64,000 nucleotides of DNA from Lachnospiraceae bacterium AC2012 (GCA_000702525.1 JNIN01000002.1:186001-250000); one strand, 5' to 3'; positions 35,021 to 43,758 are shown, counted from the stretch's first letter. The notes: generated from the letters alone by a model not told the origin. Numbers and translations: made by a program.

Positions 35021-35734
35021 ATGCAGATTATTAATGGAAATAGGACGATCAAATCGCCTTCTGTCATTCACGCAGAAAATATTATTAAGACATATAATCA
35101 AGGAACGGAAAATGAGCTCGAAATCCTGCACGGTATCAATCTGGATATCAAACGTGGCGAATTTGTCTCTATTGTAGGGCAGTCTGGCTCTGGTAAGAGT
35201 ACACTTATGAATATCCTTGGACTTCTAGACAGACCGACCTCTGGCAGCTATTTTATGAATGGCCAGGATATGAATGCTGCTCCTGACAAAGCACTTGCTC
35301 GTATTCGTAACAAGTCCATCGGTTTTGTTTTTCAGAACTATAACCTGATTGCCAGAACCAATGGCATCTCAAATGTAGAATTACCAATGCTTTACGCTGG
35401 ACTCAGTCCTCGTGCTAGAAAAGAACGTGCCATCGAACTTCTGCATATGGTAGGTATGGAAAATCGTATGGACCATACACCAGACGAATTATCCGGTGGT
35501 CAGAAGCAACGTGTTGCTATCGCACGTGCCATGGCAAATGATCCAGATGTCATCCTGGCGGATGAGCCAACCGGTGCGCTGGATTCCAAAACAGGACATA
35601 TGGTTATGGATATTTTCCATCGCCTTCATGAAGAAGAGAAAAAGACCATCATTCTGATTACACATTCCAATGAATTAGCAGCAGAAACCAGTCGTATCAT
35701 CCATATTAAGGATGGCGAAATCGTACCAGCGTAG
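35021..35734 (+). CDS. MacB-type exporter ATPase
   Basis: A 237-residue ABC ATPase: Walker A GQSGSGKST near residue 52, Q-loop FQNYNL, signature LSGGQKQR, Walker [13 protein letters not shown] and His-switch THSNEL. It belongs to the LolD/MacB class and works with the permease encoded 12 bp downstream and the adaptor upstream. GAAATGAGGAATAATT precedes the ATG. This protein is about 15 residues longer at the N-terminus than usual (MQIINGNRTIKSPS). Confidence 0.92.
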   Translation: MQIINGNRTIKSPSVIHAENIIKTYNQGTENELEILHGINLDIKRGEFVSIVGQSGSGKSTLMNILGLLDRPTSGSYFMNGQDMNAAPDKALARIRNKSIGFVFQNYNLIARTNGISNVELPMLYAGLSPRARKERAIELLHMVGMENRMDHTPDELSGGQKQRVAIARAMANDPDVILADEPTGALDSKTGHMVMDIFHRLHEEEKKTIILITHSNELAAETSRIIHIKDGEIVPA

Positions 35735-35746
35735 GAGGTGTAACAG

Positions 35747-36976
35747 TTGATTATAGAGAATTTAAAACTTGCACTTGCAAGTATCAAAGCAAATAAGATG
35801 CGTTCCTTCCTGACCATGCTAGGAATCATCATCGGTATCAGTTCCGTTATTGCCATCATGACCGTTGGTAATTCTCTGACAAAAGCAGAAGAGGAGTCCA
35901 TGTCCTCCATGGGTGCCAATAATATCATGGTTGGTGTTTATACCGAAAGTGATACAGCAGGCGAAATGCCTACCTTTAAAGAAGAGACCATGCAGGGACT
36001 TGTAAAAGCGTATGGCAAGAGAATCAGTGCCATTGGTATTGATTCGCAAGTGGGAACGGGAACCGCCAGAAGCCAGGTCTCAAACGACGGAAAGACAACT
36101 AGCGTCACTGTGGATGGCGTGAATTCCGGTTATTTCAAAGCCAATAATGTGACAACCATAAAGGGCTCCACCTTTGCAAAAGGTGCTTACGAAAATGGAA
36201 CAAACGTAGCCATTATCTCGGATCTCTTTGCCGAAGCCATCTTTGGTTCTGTAGACAAAGCCATGGGACAAACAGTTGAAATCAATGTCGATAACAACTA
36301 CACAACCTATACCGTTGTAGGAGCTTATAAGTTCGAAAATAACGGAACAATGGGGACAAAGAAGTCAACAGTTTTCTATATCCCATTGAAAACAGCGCAG
36401 AATCAGCTTCATAGTACGGATGTCTACGGATTTACAGCCGTAGCAAAGAATAGTGATGATTCTTCCGCATTATCTGCCGATATCATGTCCTATTTACAGA
36501 AGATTTTAAATCCAGATAATGACGAAGATATCGTCATCTATGCGGACTCCTTACAGTCCTATATCGAAGAAGCTTCTAAAATGCTTGGACAGATTACGAT
36601 TGCCATTGCAATGATTGCGGGAATTGCCTTACTTGTAGGTGGTATTGGTGTTATGAACATCATGACCGTTTCCATCACAGAGCGTACACGAGAAATCGGT
36701 ACCAGAAAAGCACTTGGTGCAGAGAACTACCAGATTATGCTGCAGTTTGTAACAGAAGCGATTATCCTCTGTTTGCTCGGTGGAATTATCGGTGTTGCCC
36801 TTGGCGTATCCCTTGGTTTACTTGCCTCCTCCGGTCTTGGATATCCAGGTACTGTATCCATGACAAGTGTCCTTGGTTCCGTAGGATTCTCCATGGCTGT
36901 CGGACTCTTCTTTGGCTATGCGCCAGCCCGCAAAGCGGCTAAGATGAACCCAATCGATGCCCTTCGCTACGAATAG
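35747..36976 (+). CDS. MacB-type exporter permease
   Basis: A 409-residue permease of four TMs: TM1 about 18-40, then the extracellular MacB periplasmic-core domain (about 45-275), and three C-terminal TMs around 285-400 with the FtsX signature (VGGIGVMNIMTVSITERTREIGTRKALGA). Start is TTG behind a consensus AGGAGG. With the adaptor and ATPase it should expel a toxic peptide, macrolide-like compound or lipid. The operon ends at a GGGGACGGGG element. Confidence 0.92.
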   Translation: MIIENLKLALASIKANKMRSFLTMLGIIIGISSVIAIMTVGNSLTKAEEESMSSMGANNIMVGVYTESDTAGEMPTFKEETMQGLVKAYGKRISAIGIDSQVGTGTARSQVSNDGKTTSVTVDGVNSGYFKANNVTTIKGSTFAKGAYENGTNVAIISDLFAEAIFGSVDKAMGQTVEINVDNNYTTYTVVGAYKFENNGTMGTKKSTVFYIPLKTAQNQLHSTDVYGFTAVAKNSDDSSALSADIMSYLQKILNPDNDEDIVIYADSLQSYIEEASKMLGQITIAIAMIAGIALLVGGIGVMNIMTVSITERTREIGTRKALGAENYQIMLQFVTEAIILCLLGGIIGVALGVSLGLLASSGLGYPGTVSMTSVLGSVGFSMAVGLFFGYAPARKAAKMNPIDALRYE

Positions 36977-36978
36977 AA

Positions 36979-37015
36979 TTTTGGTCCATTGGGGACGGGG
37001 TTGTTGGTCCATTTT
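36979..37015 (+). repeat. GGGGACGGGG palindromic element, copy 5
   Basis: TTTTGGTCCA, TTGGGGACGGGGTTG and TTGGTCCATTTT: nearly symmetric GGTCCATT ends. It begins two bases after the MacB-type permease stop. Confidence 0.8.
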
Positions 37016-37038
37016 GAGATTCCTCGCAGCTGCATTTC

Positions 37039-37088
37039 TTGACATCCTATAAATGATTGTATAAAATACAAAATGCAATTAATTTGCA
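37039..37088 (+). promoter_or_regulatory. Promoter of the Fur-family gene with a Fur-type box at the start point
   Basis: TTGACA (37039-37044), 17 bp, TAAAAT (37062-37067). TGCAA-TTAAT-TTGCA at 37074-37088 covers the expected start point, so the regulator probably represses itself. The box is the same as the three in front of the first MATE gene. Confidence 0.78.
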
Positions 37089-37116
37089 ATTATTATTTGA
37101 TGAGGTAACAAATTTT

Positions 37117-37533
37117 ATGCAGCAAAAGCGATATCGCTCCAAAGGAAGCCAATTAATTGAACAATTTGGGAAAGCTCATAAGGACCAGTCTTTTTCCGCC
37201 GGTGAAATCGTAGACTATGTAAAATCAGAAGGGCTGAATGTCAATACAGCCACCATTTACCGCAGTCTAGATCGTATGTCCGAAGACGGTTTATTATTAA
37301 AATTCAAACCACAGGACAGTGACTCCGTTGTTTACCAGTACAAGGGCTTGCACCAGCATTGCGATCATCATATGCATATGCGATGCAGACAGTGCGGAAA
37401 ACTCATCCATCTGGAATGCGAATTTGCAGCTGCATTTATCAAAAATATAGAAGAAGAGTATGGCTTTACCATCGAGCCAACCATCACATCCCTTGGTGGT
37501 TTATGCTCCAACTGTAAAGCTGCAAAATCGTAA
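37117..37533 (+). CDS. Fur-family metalloregulator
   Basis: A 138-residue Fur/Zur/PerR-type repressor. The winged helix covers about 20-75 (FSAGEIVDYVKSEGLNVNTATIYRSLDRMSEDGLL). The dimer domain has a His-rich segment HQHCDHHMHMRC and two CxxC pairs (RCRQC, LCSNC) for structural zinc. The His-rich loop favours a zinc or nickel sensor over PerR, but the metal is not certain. I start at 37117 behind GATGAGGTAAC; the open frame continues upstream only through its own promoter. The MATE gene starts 3 bp after its stop. Confidence 0.9.
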   Translation: MQQKRYRSKGSQLIEQFGKAHKDQSFSAGEIVDYVKSEGLNVNTATIYRSLDRMSEDGLLLKFKPQDSDSVVYQYKGLHQHCDHHMHMRCRQCGKLIHLECEFAAAFIKNIEEEYGFTIEPTITSLGGLCSNCKAAKS

Positions 37534-37536
37534 CCT

Positions 37537-38865
37537 ATGAATACCAAAAAAGATTTAATGACCTCCGGGTCGATACAAAAAAAGTTGATTGGATTTGCAA
37601 TGCCTTTATTTCTGGGCAATCTTTTCCAACAGTTATATAATGCCGTCGATTCCCTTATCGTTGGAAATTACATCGGGAGCGAGGCCCTCGCCGCCGTCAG
37701 TTCCGCCGGAAACCTGATCTTCATGGTCATTGGTTTCTTCAACGGAATTGCCGTTGGTGCCGGGGTGGTCATCGCACGATTTATCGGGGCAGAAGATAAG
37801 AAGAATACAGAAACAGCGGTGCATACAACCGTTGTTTTGGGTATTCTTTTTTCTGTTCTGATGTCCATCGTAGGCGTACTTATGGCACCTACCGTGTTGA
37901 AACTGATGAGCACACCGACGTCCGTTCTTCCGGAATCTATCACCTATTTCCAGATTTACTTCGCGGGCTCCATCGGATTTGTTATGTACAACACCCTCGT
38001 GGGAATCCTCCAGGCAGCGGGCGACTCCAAGCATCCATTGTATTACCTGATTTTTTCATCTGTCATCAATGTTGCTCTGGATCTGCTACTCATCAAAGGA
38101 CTCCATTTCGGCGTCGGAGCAGCAGCATTTGCCACCGCAATATCACAGCTATTCAGCGCCATCCTATGCCTGATTCGTCTGATGAATGTCGATGCGGACT
38201 ATCGTATCGTCCTGTCCAAACTACGAATCAACAAGCGCATGATGGAAATGATACTGCACTACGGCCTGCCATCAGGACTTCAAAACTCCATTATGGCTTT
38301 TTCCAATGTCGTGATTCAGTCCTATATCAATTCTTTTGGAAAATATGCCATGGCTGGAATCGGCGCCTATATCAAGGTGGAAGGATTTATCTTCATCCCG
38401 ATTACAAGTTTTGCAATGGCCATTACCACCTTCGTAAGTCAGAATCTGGGCGCGAAAGAGTACGAGAGAGTGAAGAAGGGCATCCGCTTTGGAGCACTTT
38501 GCACCTTACTATCCGCAGAAATCCTTGGCGTGCTTTTGAATTTCTTTGCAGAACCACTGGTTGCGCTATTTGATTCCAATCCTGCGGTTATCGTTTTTGG
38601 TGCGGAGAGAGCGCATATTGTTGGATGGTTCTTCTGCCTCTGTGCATTTACACACTTTATGGCAGCGGTTCTCCGCGGAATCGGAAAACCAATGGTACCT
38701 ATGCTTGTATTCCTGTTTTGCTGGTGCGTTGTTCGAATCCTATTCTTACTCATCGCATCCAACTTCATACACAGCATCTATCTAACCTACTGGGTATATC
38801 CCATCACATGGATCTTAAGTTCTGTAGTTCTCTTTGCATTTTATAGGAGAAGCGGGAAGATTTGA
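37537..38865 (+). CDS. MATE-family efflux transporter
   Basis: A 442-residue, 12-TM MATE exporter (NLFQQLYNAVDSLIVGNYIG at the N-terminus, PLYYLIFSSVINVALDLLLI in TM6 region). It starts 3 bp after the fur-like gene with no strong site of its own, so it is translated with the regulator and shares its autoregulated promoter. That arrangement suggests export of a metal-chelating compound, metal complex or toxic metabolite when the regulator is relieved. A bidirectional terminator follows. Confidence 0.9.
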   Translation: MNTKKDLMTSGSIQKKLIGFAMPLFLGNLFQQLYNAVDSLIVGNYIGSEALAAVSSAGNLIFMVIGFFNGIAVGAGVVIARFIGAEDKKNTETAVHTTVVLGILFSVLMSIVGVLMAPTVLKLMSTPTSVLPESITYFQIYFAGSIGFVMYNTLVGILQAAGDSKHPLYYLIFSSVINVALDLLLIKGLHFGVGAAAFATAISQLFSAILCLIRLMNVDADYRIVLSKLRINKRMMEMILHYGLPSGLQNSIMAFSNVVIQSYINSFGKYAMAGIGAYIKVEGFIFIPITSFAMAITTFVSQNLGAKEYERVKKGIRFGALCTLLSAEILGVLLNFFAEPLVALFDSNPAVIVFGAERAHIVGWFFCLCAFTHFMAAVLRGIGKPMVPMLVFLFCWCVVRILFLLIASNFIHSIYLTYWVYPITWILSSVVLFAFYRRSGKI

Positions 38866-38890
38866 CGAATGATCTTAAAATAAAAAAATA

Positions 38891-38939
38891 AGCTAGGCGA
38901 ATGAGTAAGTTGAGTACCATTTCGCCTAGCTTTCTTTTA
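38891..38939. terminator. Bidirectional terminator
   Basis: AGCTAGGCGAA (38891-38901) pairs with TTCGCCTAGCT (38921-38931), followed by TTCTTTT on plus and TATTTTTTTA on minus. It separates convergent MATE and ECF genes. Confidence 0.85.
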
Positions 38940-39509
38940 CGCTTTTAATTTCCGATATGCCGGTTGAATAATGGGAAAGAGTGCAGAAGATACTAAAACA
39001 CCAAATAATCCCTGTACCAGGTTAAATGGTACCCCCGCAAGAGAAGCAGCAGTACCAGCCGCAAGTGATGCCGCATCAAGGCCCGTTCCCGTTGTAAATG
39101 CCAAAAGGAAAATTTCAAAAACAAAATATCCAATGACCATAAATAATTCTGCAATCACACCGGCAAACACCACACCGATATAATCCTGTATTTTCGCGAT
39201 TTTTTTCAACTGTTTCTGTGCCTGATGGAAAACAGCATAGGCAATGATTGCTGTAAAAGCCTTAATCAAAAAGGTAGCTGGAACATAAAACATATAACCA
39301 CCAATCAAATCGGATAACATGGATCCAAATCCAGCAGCAAAGCCTCCATAAACTGGGCCAAGTAATACACCTGCCAGCAATACCATACCATCCCCCGGAT
39401 GAATATAGCCCATCGTAGGCGTCTGTATCTTAATGACATAAGTAGAAATGAATACCATCGCTGTAAATAAACCAGTAAAAACTAGTTTCTTAAGTTTCTC
39501 ACTATTCAT
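38937..39509 (-). CDS. ECF transporter S-component
   Basis: A 190-residue membrane protein of the ECF S-component family (PF07155 type), about six TMs. YIHPGDGMVLLAGVLLGPVYGGFAAGFGSMLSDLIGGY is the conserved TM3-loop region. S-components bind a vitamin and are energised by a shared EcfA-A'-T module encoded elsewhere. Residues that would identify the vitamin are not clear to me, and I see no riboswitch in the 240-bp upstream region, so the substrate is open. GAGAGGGATTACA precedes the ATG. Confidence 0.85.
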   Translation of the reverse strand: MNSEKLKKLVFTGLFTAMVFISTYVIKIQTPTMGYIHPGDGMVLLAGVLLGPVYGGFAAGFGSMLSDLIGGYMFYVPATFLIKAFTAIIAYAVFHQAQKQLKKIAKIQDYIGVVFAGVIAELFMVIGYFVFEIFLLAFTTGTGLDAASLAAGTAASLAGVPFNLVQGLFGVLVSSALFPIIQPAYRKLKA

Positions 39510-39703
39510 TGTAATCCCTCTCTTTCGTAATGCTTTTTTCTTCTTTTTATTAAGTTTCCATTACTAGCTATTATAGTCCTTATACAGACAGAAAAACATA
39601 CCAAAATCATAGGGATTCCTTATCGATTTTTTATGACCAGTTCATGATAATTACTATAAACGAATTCGCGAACAACAACATTGTATACAAAACGAGGTAT
39701 ATA

Positions 39704-39731
39704 TTGTTTTTTTGTCTGCGTGTCTTATAAT
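39704..39731 (+). promoter_or_regulatory. Promoter of the VanZ-like gene
   Basis: TTGTTT (39704-39709), 16 bp, TATAAT (39726-39731). The transcript would start about 10 bp before the TTG start codon region. Confidence 0.55.
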
Positions 39732-39748
39732 TAAATAGGGTTTATTTT

Positions 39749-40270
39749 TTGGCTTTTCTTTGTTTACTCATCATGAAAAAGCAAAAACCAAATACTTTAA
39801 AATTCTGGATTCATTTTACATTTATCGTATATCTGATTTGCTTAATCGATGTAACACAGTTTCCTATACGATTTTATGATTCCGAAACACTAAAAGAATT
39901 AAAAGCTGGAATCGGCGATTATATCGTTTATTACCAATTGATTCCTTTTCATTCCATCAAAAATTATTTTGTTTCAGGCGTAGGGACAGAATTGCAAATC
40001 ATTGGAAATGTTATTTTGCTGATTCCATTCGTTATTTATCTGGATCTTATGTTCTATGATAAATTGTCCCCATTAAAAGAAATCGGAATCACCTTGATAT
40101 GCTCATTTGTAATTGAAATGCTTCAGTTTCTTTTTAATTCCATTACTGGATTCCCAAGTCGTGTTGTCGATATCGACGATATCATTTTAAATACTTTTGG
40201 TGGAATCATCGCTGTAATTGTAATAGTGATCATTCGAAAACTTTTTCGTAGAAAAACCGGACATCAGTAG
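39749..40270 (+). CDS. VanZ-like membrane protein
   Basis: A 173-residue protein with four to five TMs and the VanZ-family core: DVTQFPIRFYD, then NVILLIPFVIYL and EMLQFLFNSITGFPSRVVDIDDIILNTFGGIIG-like VDIDDIILNTFGG. VanZ of the vanA cluster gives low-level teicoplanin resistance; most chromosomal homologues have unknown roles. I keep the TTG start at 39749 because AGGG lies at proper distance and it completes the first TM; the ATG at 39773 has no site. The gene stands alone. Confidence 0.85.
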   Translation: MAFLCLLIMKKQKPNTLKFWIHFTFIVYLICLIDVTQFPIRFYDSETLKELKAGIGDYIVYYQLIPFHSIKNYFVSGVGTELQIIGNVILLIPFVIYLDLMFYDKLSPLKEIGITLICSFVIEMLQFLFNSITGFPSRVVDIDDIILNTFGGIIAVIVIVIIRKLFRRKTGHQ

Positions 40271-40283
40271 TGATGCCCGGTTT
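40254..40283 (+). terminator. Hairpin at the end of the VanZ-like gene
   Basis: AAACCGG-A-CATCA pairs with TGATG-C-CCGGTTT, loop GTAG, overlapping the stop codon. The T-run is weak, so termination may be partial. Confidence 0.5.
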
Positions 40284-40299
40284 AACTTTCTATATATCG

Positions 40300-40315
40300 T
40301 GCACTTCGCATAATC
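40300..40315 (+). repeat. 16-bp direct repeat, copy A
   Basis: TGCACTTCGCATAATC, exactly repeated at 41837-41852 on the far side of sstT. A promoter-like TTTACG-17-TATAAT follows at 40321-40349 on the plus strand. Confidence 0.6.
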
Positions 40316-40375
40316 ATAATTTTACGCATAGATAGGGCCTTAATATAATAGAGACAACTTCTAAAGTCAGCAAAA

Positions 40376-40406
40376 GAAGCCGTATCCACATAATCGATAC
40401 GACTTC
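40376..40406 (-). terminator. Terminator of sstT
   Basis: GAAGCCGTATC and GATACGACTTC pair with one wobble; on the minus strand TTTTG follows. It lies 15 bp after the sstT stop. Confidence 0.65.
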
Positions 40407-40420
40407 CATTGAATTACTGA

Positions 40421-41692
40421 TTAAATATCTAATTCCATATTACCGCCGAGGAAATAAGGCAATTCTTTTCCCTTCTTTTTCCATTCATAATATTCTGCAG
40501 TTGCTGCAAAACAAACATCTCCAGCAGAATTTAATGCTGTTTCAACGGAATCCTGGATAACACCGATGATAAAACCAACGGCAACGGTCTGCATAGCGAC
40601 ATCATTTCCAATACCAAATAAAGAACAAGCCATTGGAATTAAAAGAAGGGATCCGCCAGCCACTCCAGAGGCACCACAAGCTGATAATGTAGCAAGTAAG
40701 CTCAGTACAAGCGCTGTTGGGAAACTAACGCTGACACCCATGGTATTTGCTGTTGCAAGTGTCATAATCGCAATGGTAATTGCTGCACCATCCATATTAA
40801 TCGTTGCGCCAAGTGGAATTGATACAGAATACATATCCTTATCCAGTCCAAGCTTTTCACATGTTGACATGTTCACTGGAATATTCGCTGCAGAAGATCT
40901 TGTAAAGAACGCTGTTAAACCAGATTCTCTTAAGCATCTGAAAATCAGTGGATATGGATTCTTACGAAGGATTGCAAATACTACAATTGGATTAATTACT
41001 AAGGCTACAAATAACATGCTGCCAACCAGTAATAGAATTAAAGATCCATAATTTACAAAAATCGATACACCATTGGTGGAAACCGTGTTAAATACTAAAC
41101 CGCAAATTCCAAATGGTGCCAGGTTGATAATCCATCTAACACACTGAGATACAGCTTCGGAAACATCTGTCAGGAAGTTCACTGTCTCATGCTTTCCCAC
41201 TTTCTTAAAAGCTAAACCGACAAGAATTGCCCAGAATAAAATTCCGATATAGTTAGCATCTATAATTGCGGAAATCGGATTGGTTACCAAATTATTTAAG
41301 AGGTTTGACATCACCTCTGCTAAACCTGTCGGAGCAACGGAACCCTCTGTAGCTGCTGCATCCGCCAGAATAATCTTCTGAGGGAATAAGAAACTTGCTA
41401 CTACCGCCCAAACCGACGCCAAAAGAGTTGTCATTAAATACAGACCAATTACAAGTCCGAATCTCTGGTCCATCTTACTTGACTTTTGCGCAAGCGCACT
41501 CACCACTAGTACAAACACCAAAACCGGTGCAATCGCTTTCAACGCACCAACAAATAAATTTCCGAGAACAACCAGTCCAGTTGCCTGTGGCACGAATAAG
41601 CCTAACCCTGTACCAATCATCAGTCCCACTAAAATCCTCAAAATTAGGCTGACCGAATTGTACTTCTTCACAAGTTTCTTTAATAATTGCAT
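40421..41692 (-). CDS. sstT: Serine/threonine:Na+ symporter
   Basis: A 423-residue transporter of the DAACS family. Signature parts: AFFTRSSAANIPVNM (the hairpin HP1 serine-rich loop), GATINMDGAAITIAIMTLATAN (TM7 NMDG motif) and SACGASGVAGGSLLLIPMA (HP2). It matches SstT, which takes up serine and threonine with Na+. TTCTCC on the plus strand gives GGAGAA ahead of the ATG. It has its own promoter (41774-41802) and a hairpin in the leader. Confidence 0.92.
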   Translation of the reverse strand: MQLLKKLVKKYNSVSLILRILVGLMIGTGLGLFVPQATGLVVLGNLFVGALKAIAPVLVFVLVVSALAQKSSKMDQRFGLVIGLYLMTTLLASVWAVVASFLFPQKIILADAAATEGSVAPTGLAEVMSNLLNNLVTNPISAIIDANYIGILFWAILVGLAFKKVGKHETVNFLTDVSEAVSQCVRWIINLAPFGICGLVFNTVSTNGVSIFVNYGSLILLLVGSMLFVALVINPIVVFAILRKNPYPLIFRCLRESGLTAFFTRSSAANIPVNMSTCEKLGLDKDMYSVSIPLGATINMDGAAITIAIMTLATANTMGVSVSFPTALVLSLLATLSACGASGVAGGSLLLIPMACSLFGIGNDVAMQTVAVGFIIGVIQDSVETALNSAGDVCFAATAEYYEWKKKGKELPYFLGGNMELDI

Positions 41693-41716
41693 AATCTTTT
41701 TTCTCCTTTTTCCCTC

Positions 41717-41744
41717 GGCGACACAATTTTGAAATGTGTCCGCC
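41717..41744 (-). promoter_or_regulatory. Leader hairpin of sstT
   Basis: GGCG-ACACA pairs with TGTGT-C-CGCC around an AT-rich loop, between the promoter and the ribosome binding site. It may modulate mRNA stability or translation. No T-run follows. Confidence 0.4.
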
Positions 41745-41773
41745 TGTCGCGTACTACTGTCCGCGTTACAGAA

Positions 41774-41802
41774 ACTATACTAAACTTTCACACTTTATGC
41801 AA
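41774..41802 (-). promoter_or_regulatory. Promoter of sstT
   Basis: Minus strand TTGCAT (41802-41797), 17 bp, TATAGT (41779-41774). Confidence 0.65.
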
Positions 41803-41836
41803 GTAGAGTTTTAAAATTTCTGAAAAAATTTTTCTA

Positions 41837-41852
41837 TGCACTTCGCATAATC
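41837..41852 (+). repeat. 16-bp direct repeat, copy B
   Basis: Same 16 bases as at 40300-40315. Here the wider context is a dyad, TATGC-N5-GCATA, located just upstream of TATACT (41856-41861), the likely -10 of the Xer-type gene, so it could be an operator. Confidence 0.6.
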
Positions 41853-41894
41853 TGCTATACTACATGTAGAACACGAAATGGAGGCGGCCACAAA

Positions 41895-42956
41895 ATGAGT
41901 GATGAATACAGAAAGCAACGCGAAGAAGTCCATAAGGAAAAGTTAGAGGAAATGCTTGGTGAAATGCCAGATTTCGCACGGAAATATTTCCGCTCCATGG
42001 TCATTCGTCAGAATTCCACCAATACGATTCTCTCCTATTGCTACGATATCAAATCATTCTTCGACTATTTGGTTTGTCAGAGCGGTTTTAAGAAGTATGC
42101 TAAGGAAATCCAGCTCATGCCATTAGAATGCCTGGAAAAGCTAAATAAGGACGATTTAGACGAATATCTGGACTATCTGAACTATCATAAAGACAGGCAT
42201 GGCAATTCGATCGTAAATGGCGAAGCTACCATGCGTCGAAAGATTGCCTCCCTTCGCTCCTTTTATTTTTATTATTACAAAAACGGGTACATTAAAAATA
42301 ATCCAGCCCCCCTCCTTGATACGCCAAAAAAGCATGAGAAGGAGATTATCCGATTAGACCGTTCCGAAATTAAGAATATTCTAGATGTTGTTAACACCGG
42401 CGATGGCCTGAGCGAGAAACAGCTCGTCGCCTACCAGAAGACGCAGTACCGTGACATCGCAATTATCTACACTTTTTTAGGAACGGGAATGCGTGTATCA
42501 GAAATGGTCGGTCTCAACGTAACCGATGTGGATTTTAAAAATGCTTGTTTTCATGTAATTCGAAAAGGTGGAAATGAAGCCCGCATCTATTTTGGACCGG
42601 ATATTGAAAAAGCATTATCCGATTATCTCGGCTTTGAACGAGATAAGTATCTGATTGCAGCACCATCGGATAGTGTTGGAACCGATGCCTTATTCCTATC
42701 CCTGAAGGGAAATCGTCTCACGGTGCGTGCCGTAGAAAATCTGGTAAAAAAATATGCCGTAGCGGCTGGTCTAAGCACAAAAATATCTCCTCACAAGCTC
42801 CGTGCCACATTTGGCACGATGCTTTATGAGGAGACCTCTGATATCTATTTAGTTGCAGATGCGCTCGGCCATAAATCCGTAGATACTACGCGTATGCACT
42901 ACGCAGACATGACCGAATCGCATAAAAGACGTGCTGCACAAATTGATATTTTCTAA
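41895..42956 (+). CDS. Xer-type tyrosine recombinase
   Basis: A 353-residue tyrosine recombinase. The SAM-like core-binding domain (about 25-140) is followed by a catalytic domain with Arg in GTGMRVSEM, Lys in IRKGGNEA, HxxR in SPHKLRAT, His in ALGHKSV and the Tyr nucleophile in RMHYADM. Length and arrangement fit chromosomal Xer proteins that resolve dimers at dif; the N-terminus is about 25 residues longer than XerC/D. It stands alone without cargo genes, so a housekeeping role is more likely than a mobile one. GAAATGGAGGCGGCCACAAA precedes the ATG. It converges with the PilZ gene, one base apart. Confidence 0.85.
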   Translation: MSDEYRKQREEVHKEKLEEMLGEMPDFARKYFRSMVIRQNSTNTILSYCYDIKSFFDYLVCQSGFKKYAKEIQLMPLECLEKLNKDDLDEYLDYLNYHKDRHGNSIVNGEATMRRKIASLRSFYFYYYKNGYIKNNPAPLLDTPKKHEKEIIRLDRSEIKNILDVVNTGDGLSEKQLVAYQKTQYRDIAIIYTFLGTGMRVSEMVGLNVTDVDFKNACFHVIRKGGNEARIYFGPDIEKALSDYLGFERDKYLIAAPSDSVGTDALFLSLKGNRLTVRAVENLVKKYAVAAGLSTKISPHKLRATFGTMLYEETSDIYLVADALGHKSVDTTRMHYADMTESHKRRAAQIDIF

Positions 42957-42957
42957 A

Positions 42958-43602
42958 TTACTTTCGCTCTGCAGACTGTCTTAAGAACATATAGAGCAAT
43001 AAATCTTCTGATGTGGAACGGAGTTGGCATCCATAAAGGACGTCATCTTCGTTCGGCACAATACGAACAATTCTGGCTGGCAAATCCAAATCAAATTCCT
43101 GATCCTCAATCATATCTGAAAATGCCACTTTGATATTAATCTTACTAATCTCTTTCGATACTGGAGCACGAAAAGCAATCCCTCTCGAACTTACATCCAT
43201 CACTCTAACATTCGTACGTAAACCACTTTCCAGATCGGTTACAGCCCCCGGTAAATTGATTCTCATGCGTAGATCCCCTCTTCTCTCCTGATCTTGCGCA
43301 TAGAGTAAATAGGTCTTTGATTTACAGATATAGTAATGAACTCCTTTATAGTCCACGGATTTCAATTCTACATCATTCCATCCGACTCTATGGTTTGTAA
43401 CCGGATCCATCGTATAAATATTAAATACAAAATTTCTGGCATTTTCATGGACTCGAATTTCATTTCCATGAAACACGTATGGTTTTAACAGAATATTCTC
43501 TCCATGATGTCCCACAACGGTAGAATCAATACGATATGTCTGAGAGCCCCAGTTTATCTCAATTTTTACACGTTGATTATCAACCAAGTCTTGTATTGTC
43601 AT
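42958..43602 (-). CDS. PilZ-domain c-di-GMP receptor (YcgR-like)
   Basis: A 214-residue protein. The N-terminal half (about 1-95) is a YcgR-like beta-barrel; the PilZ domain follows with the c-di-GMP motifs RRGDLRMRI (RxxxR) and DVSSRG (D/NxSxxG). It should bind cyclic di-GMP and affect motility or surface functions. Start is set at 43602, behind GGGAGG; the frame is open further up only because it crosses a terminator hairpin. It is downstream of the SNF genes but separated from them by that terminator. Confidence 0.87.
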   Translation of the reverse strand: MTIQDLVDNQRVKIEINWGSQTYRIDSTVVGHHGENILLKPYVFHGNEIRVHENARNFVFNIYTMDPVTNHRVGWNDVELKSVDYKGVHYYICKSKTYLLYAQDQERRGDLRMRINLPGAVTDLESGLRTNVRVMDVSSRGIAFRAPVSKEISKINIKVAFSDMIEDQEFDLDLPARIVRIVPNEDDVLYGCQLRSTSEDLLLYMFLRQSAERK

Positions 43603-43622
43603 TTCAATCGGCCTCCCTAATT

Positions 43623-43655
43623 CGAAAAAAATAGCGTGGAGTCTGTACTCCACGC
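43623..43655 (-). terminator. Terminator between the SNF operon and the PilZ gene
   Basis: Perfect 9-bp stem GCGTGGAGT / ACTCCACGC with a 4-base loop, then TATTTTTTT on the minus strand. It sits about 20 bp ahead of the PilZ ribosome binding site, so it could also act as an attenuator for pilZ if that gene has a promoter near 43690 (TATATT there is suggestive). Confidence 0.85.
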
Positions 43656-43758
43656 CAATAATCTCTCAATGTCATACTCCCCGTCAGACATTTAAAATAT
43701 AGCATATTTTCTCGTGGTATTCCATAAGAAAACTACGAAAACTATTCTATGAAAAACT

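Noticed and set aside
37057-37116. Upstream TTG start for the Fur-family gene
   Set aside because: It lies between promoter elements and inside the Fur-type box; the ATG at 37117 has a good ribosome binding site.
39510-39703. Vitamin riboswitch before the ECF S-component
   Set aside because: I looked for TPP, FMN, cobalamin and folate-type cores by eye and saw none.
41895-42956. Second integrase as sign of another mobile element
   Set aside because: No xis, cargo or attachment repeats; length and context fit a housekeeping Xer protein.
43603-43653. Longer N-terminus for the PilZ protein
   Set aside because: The extra codons are the terminator hairpin; GGGAGG points to 43602.
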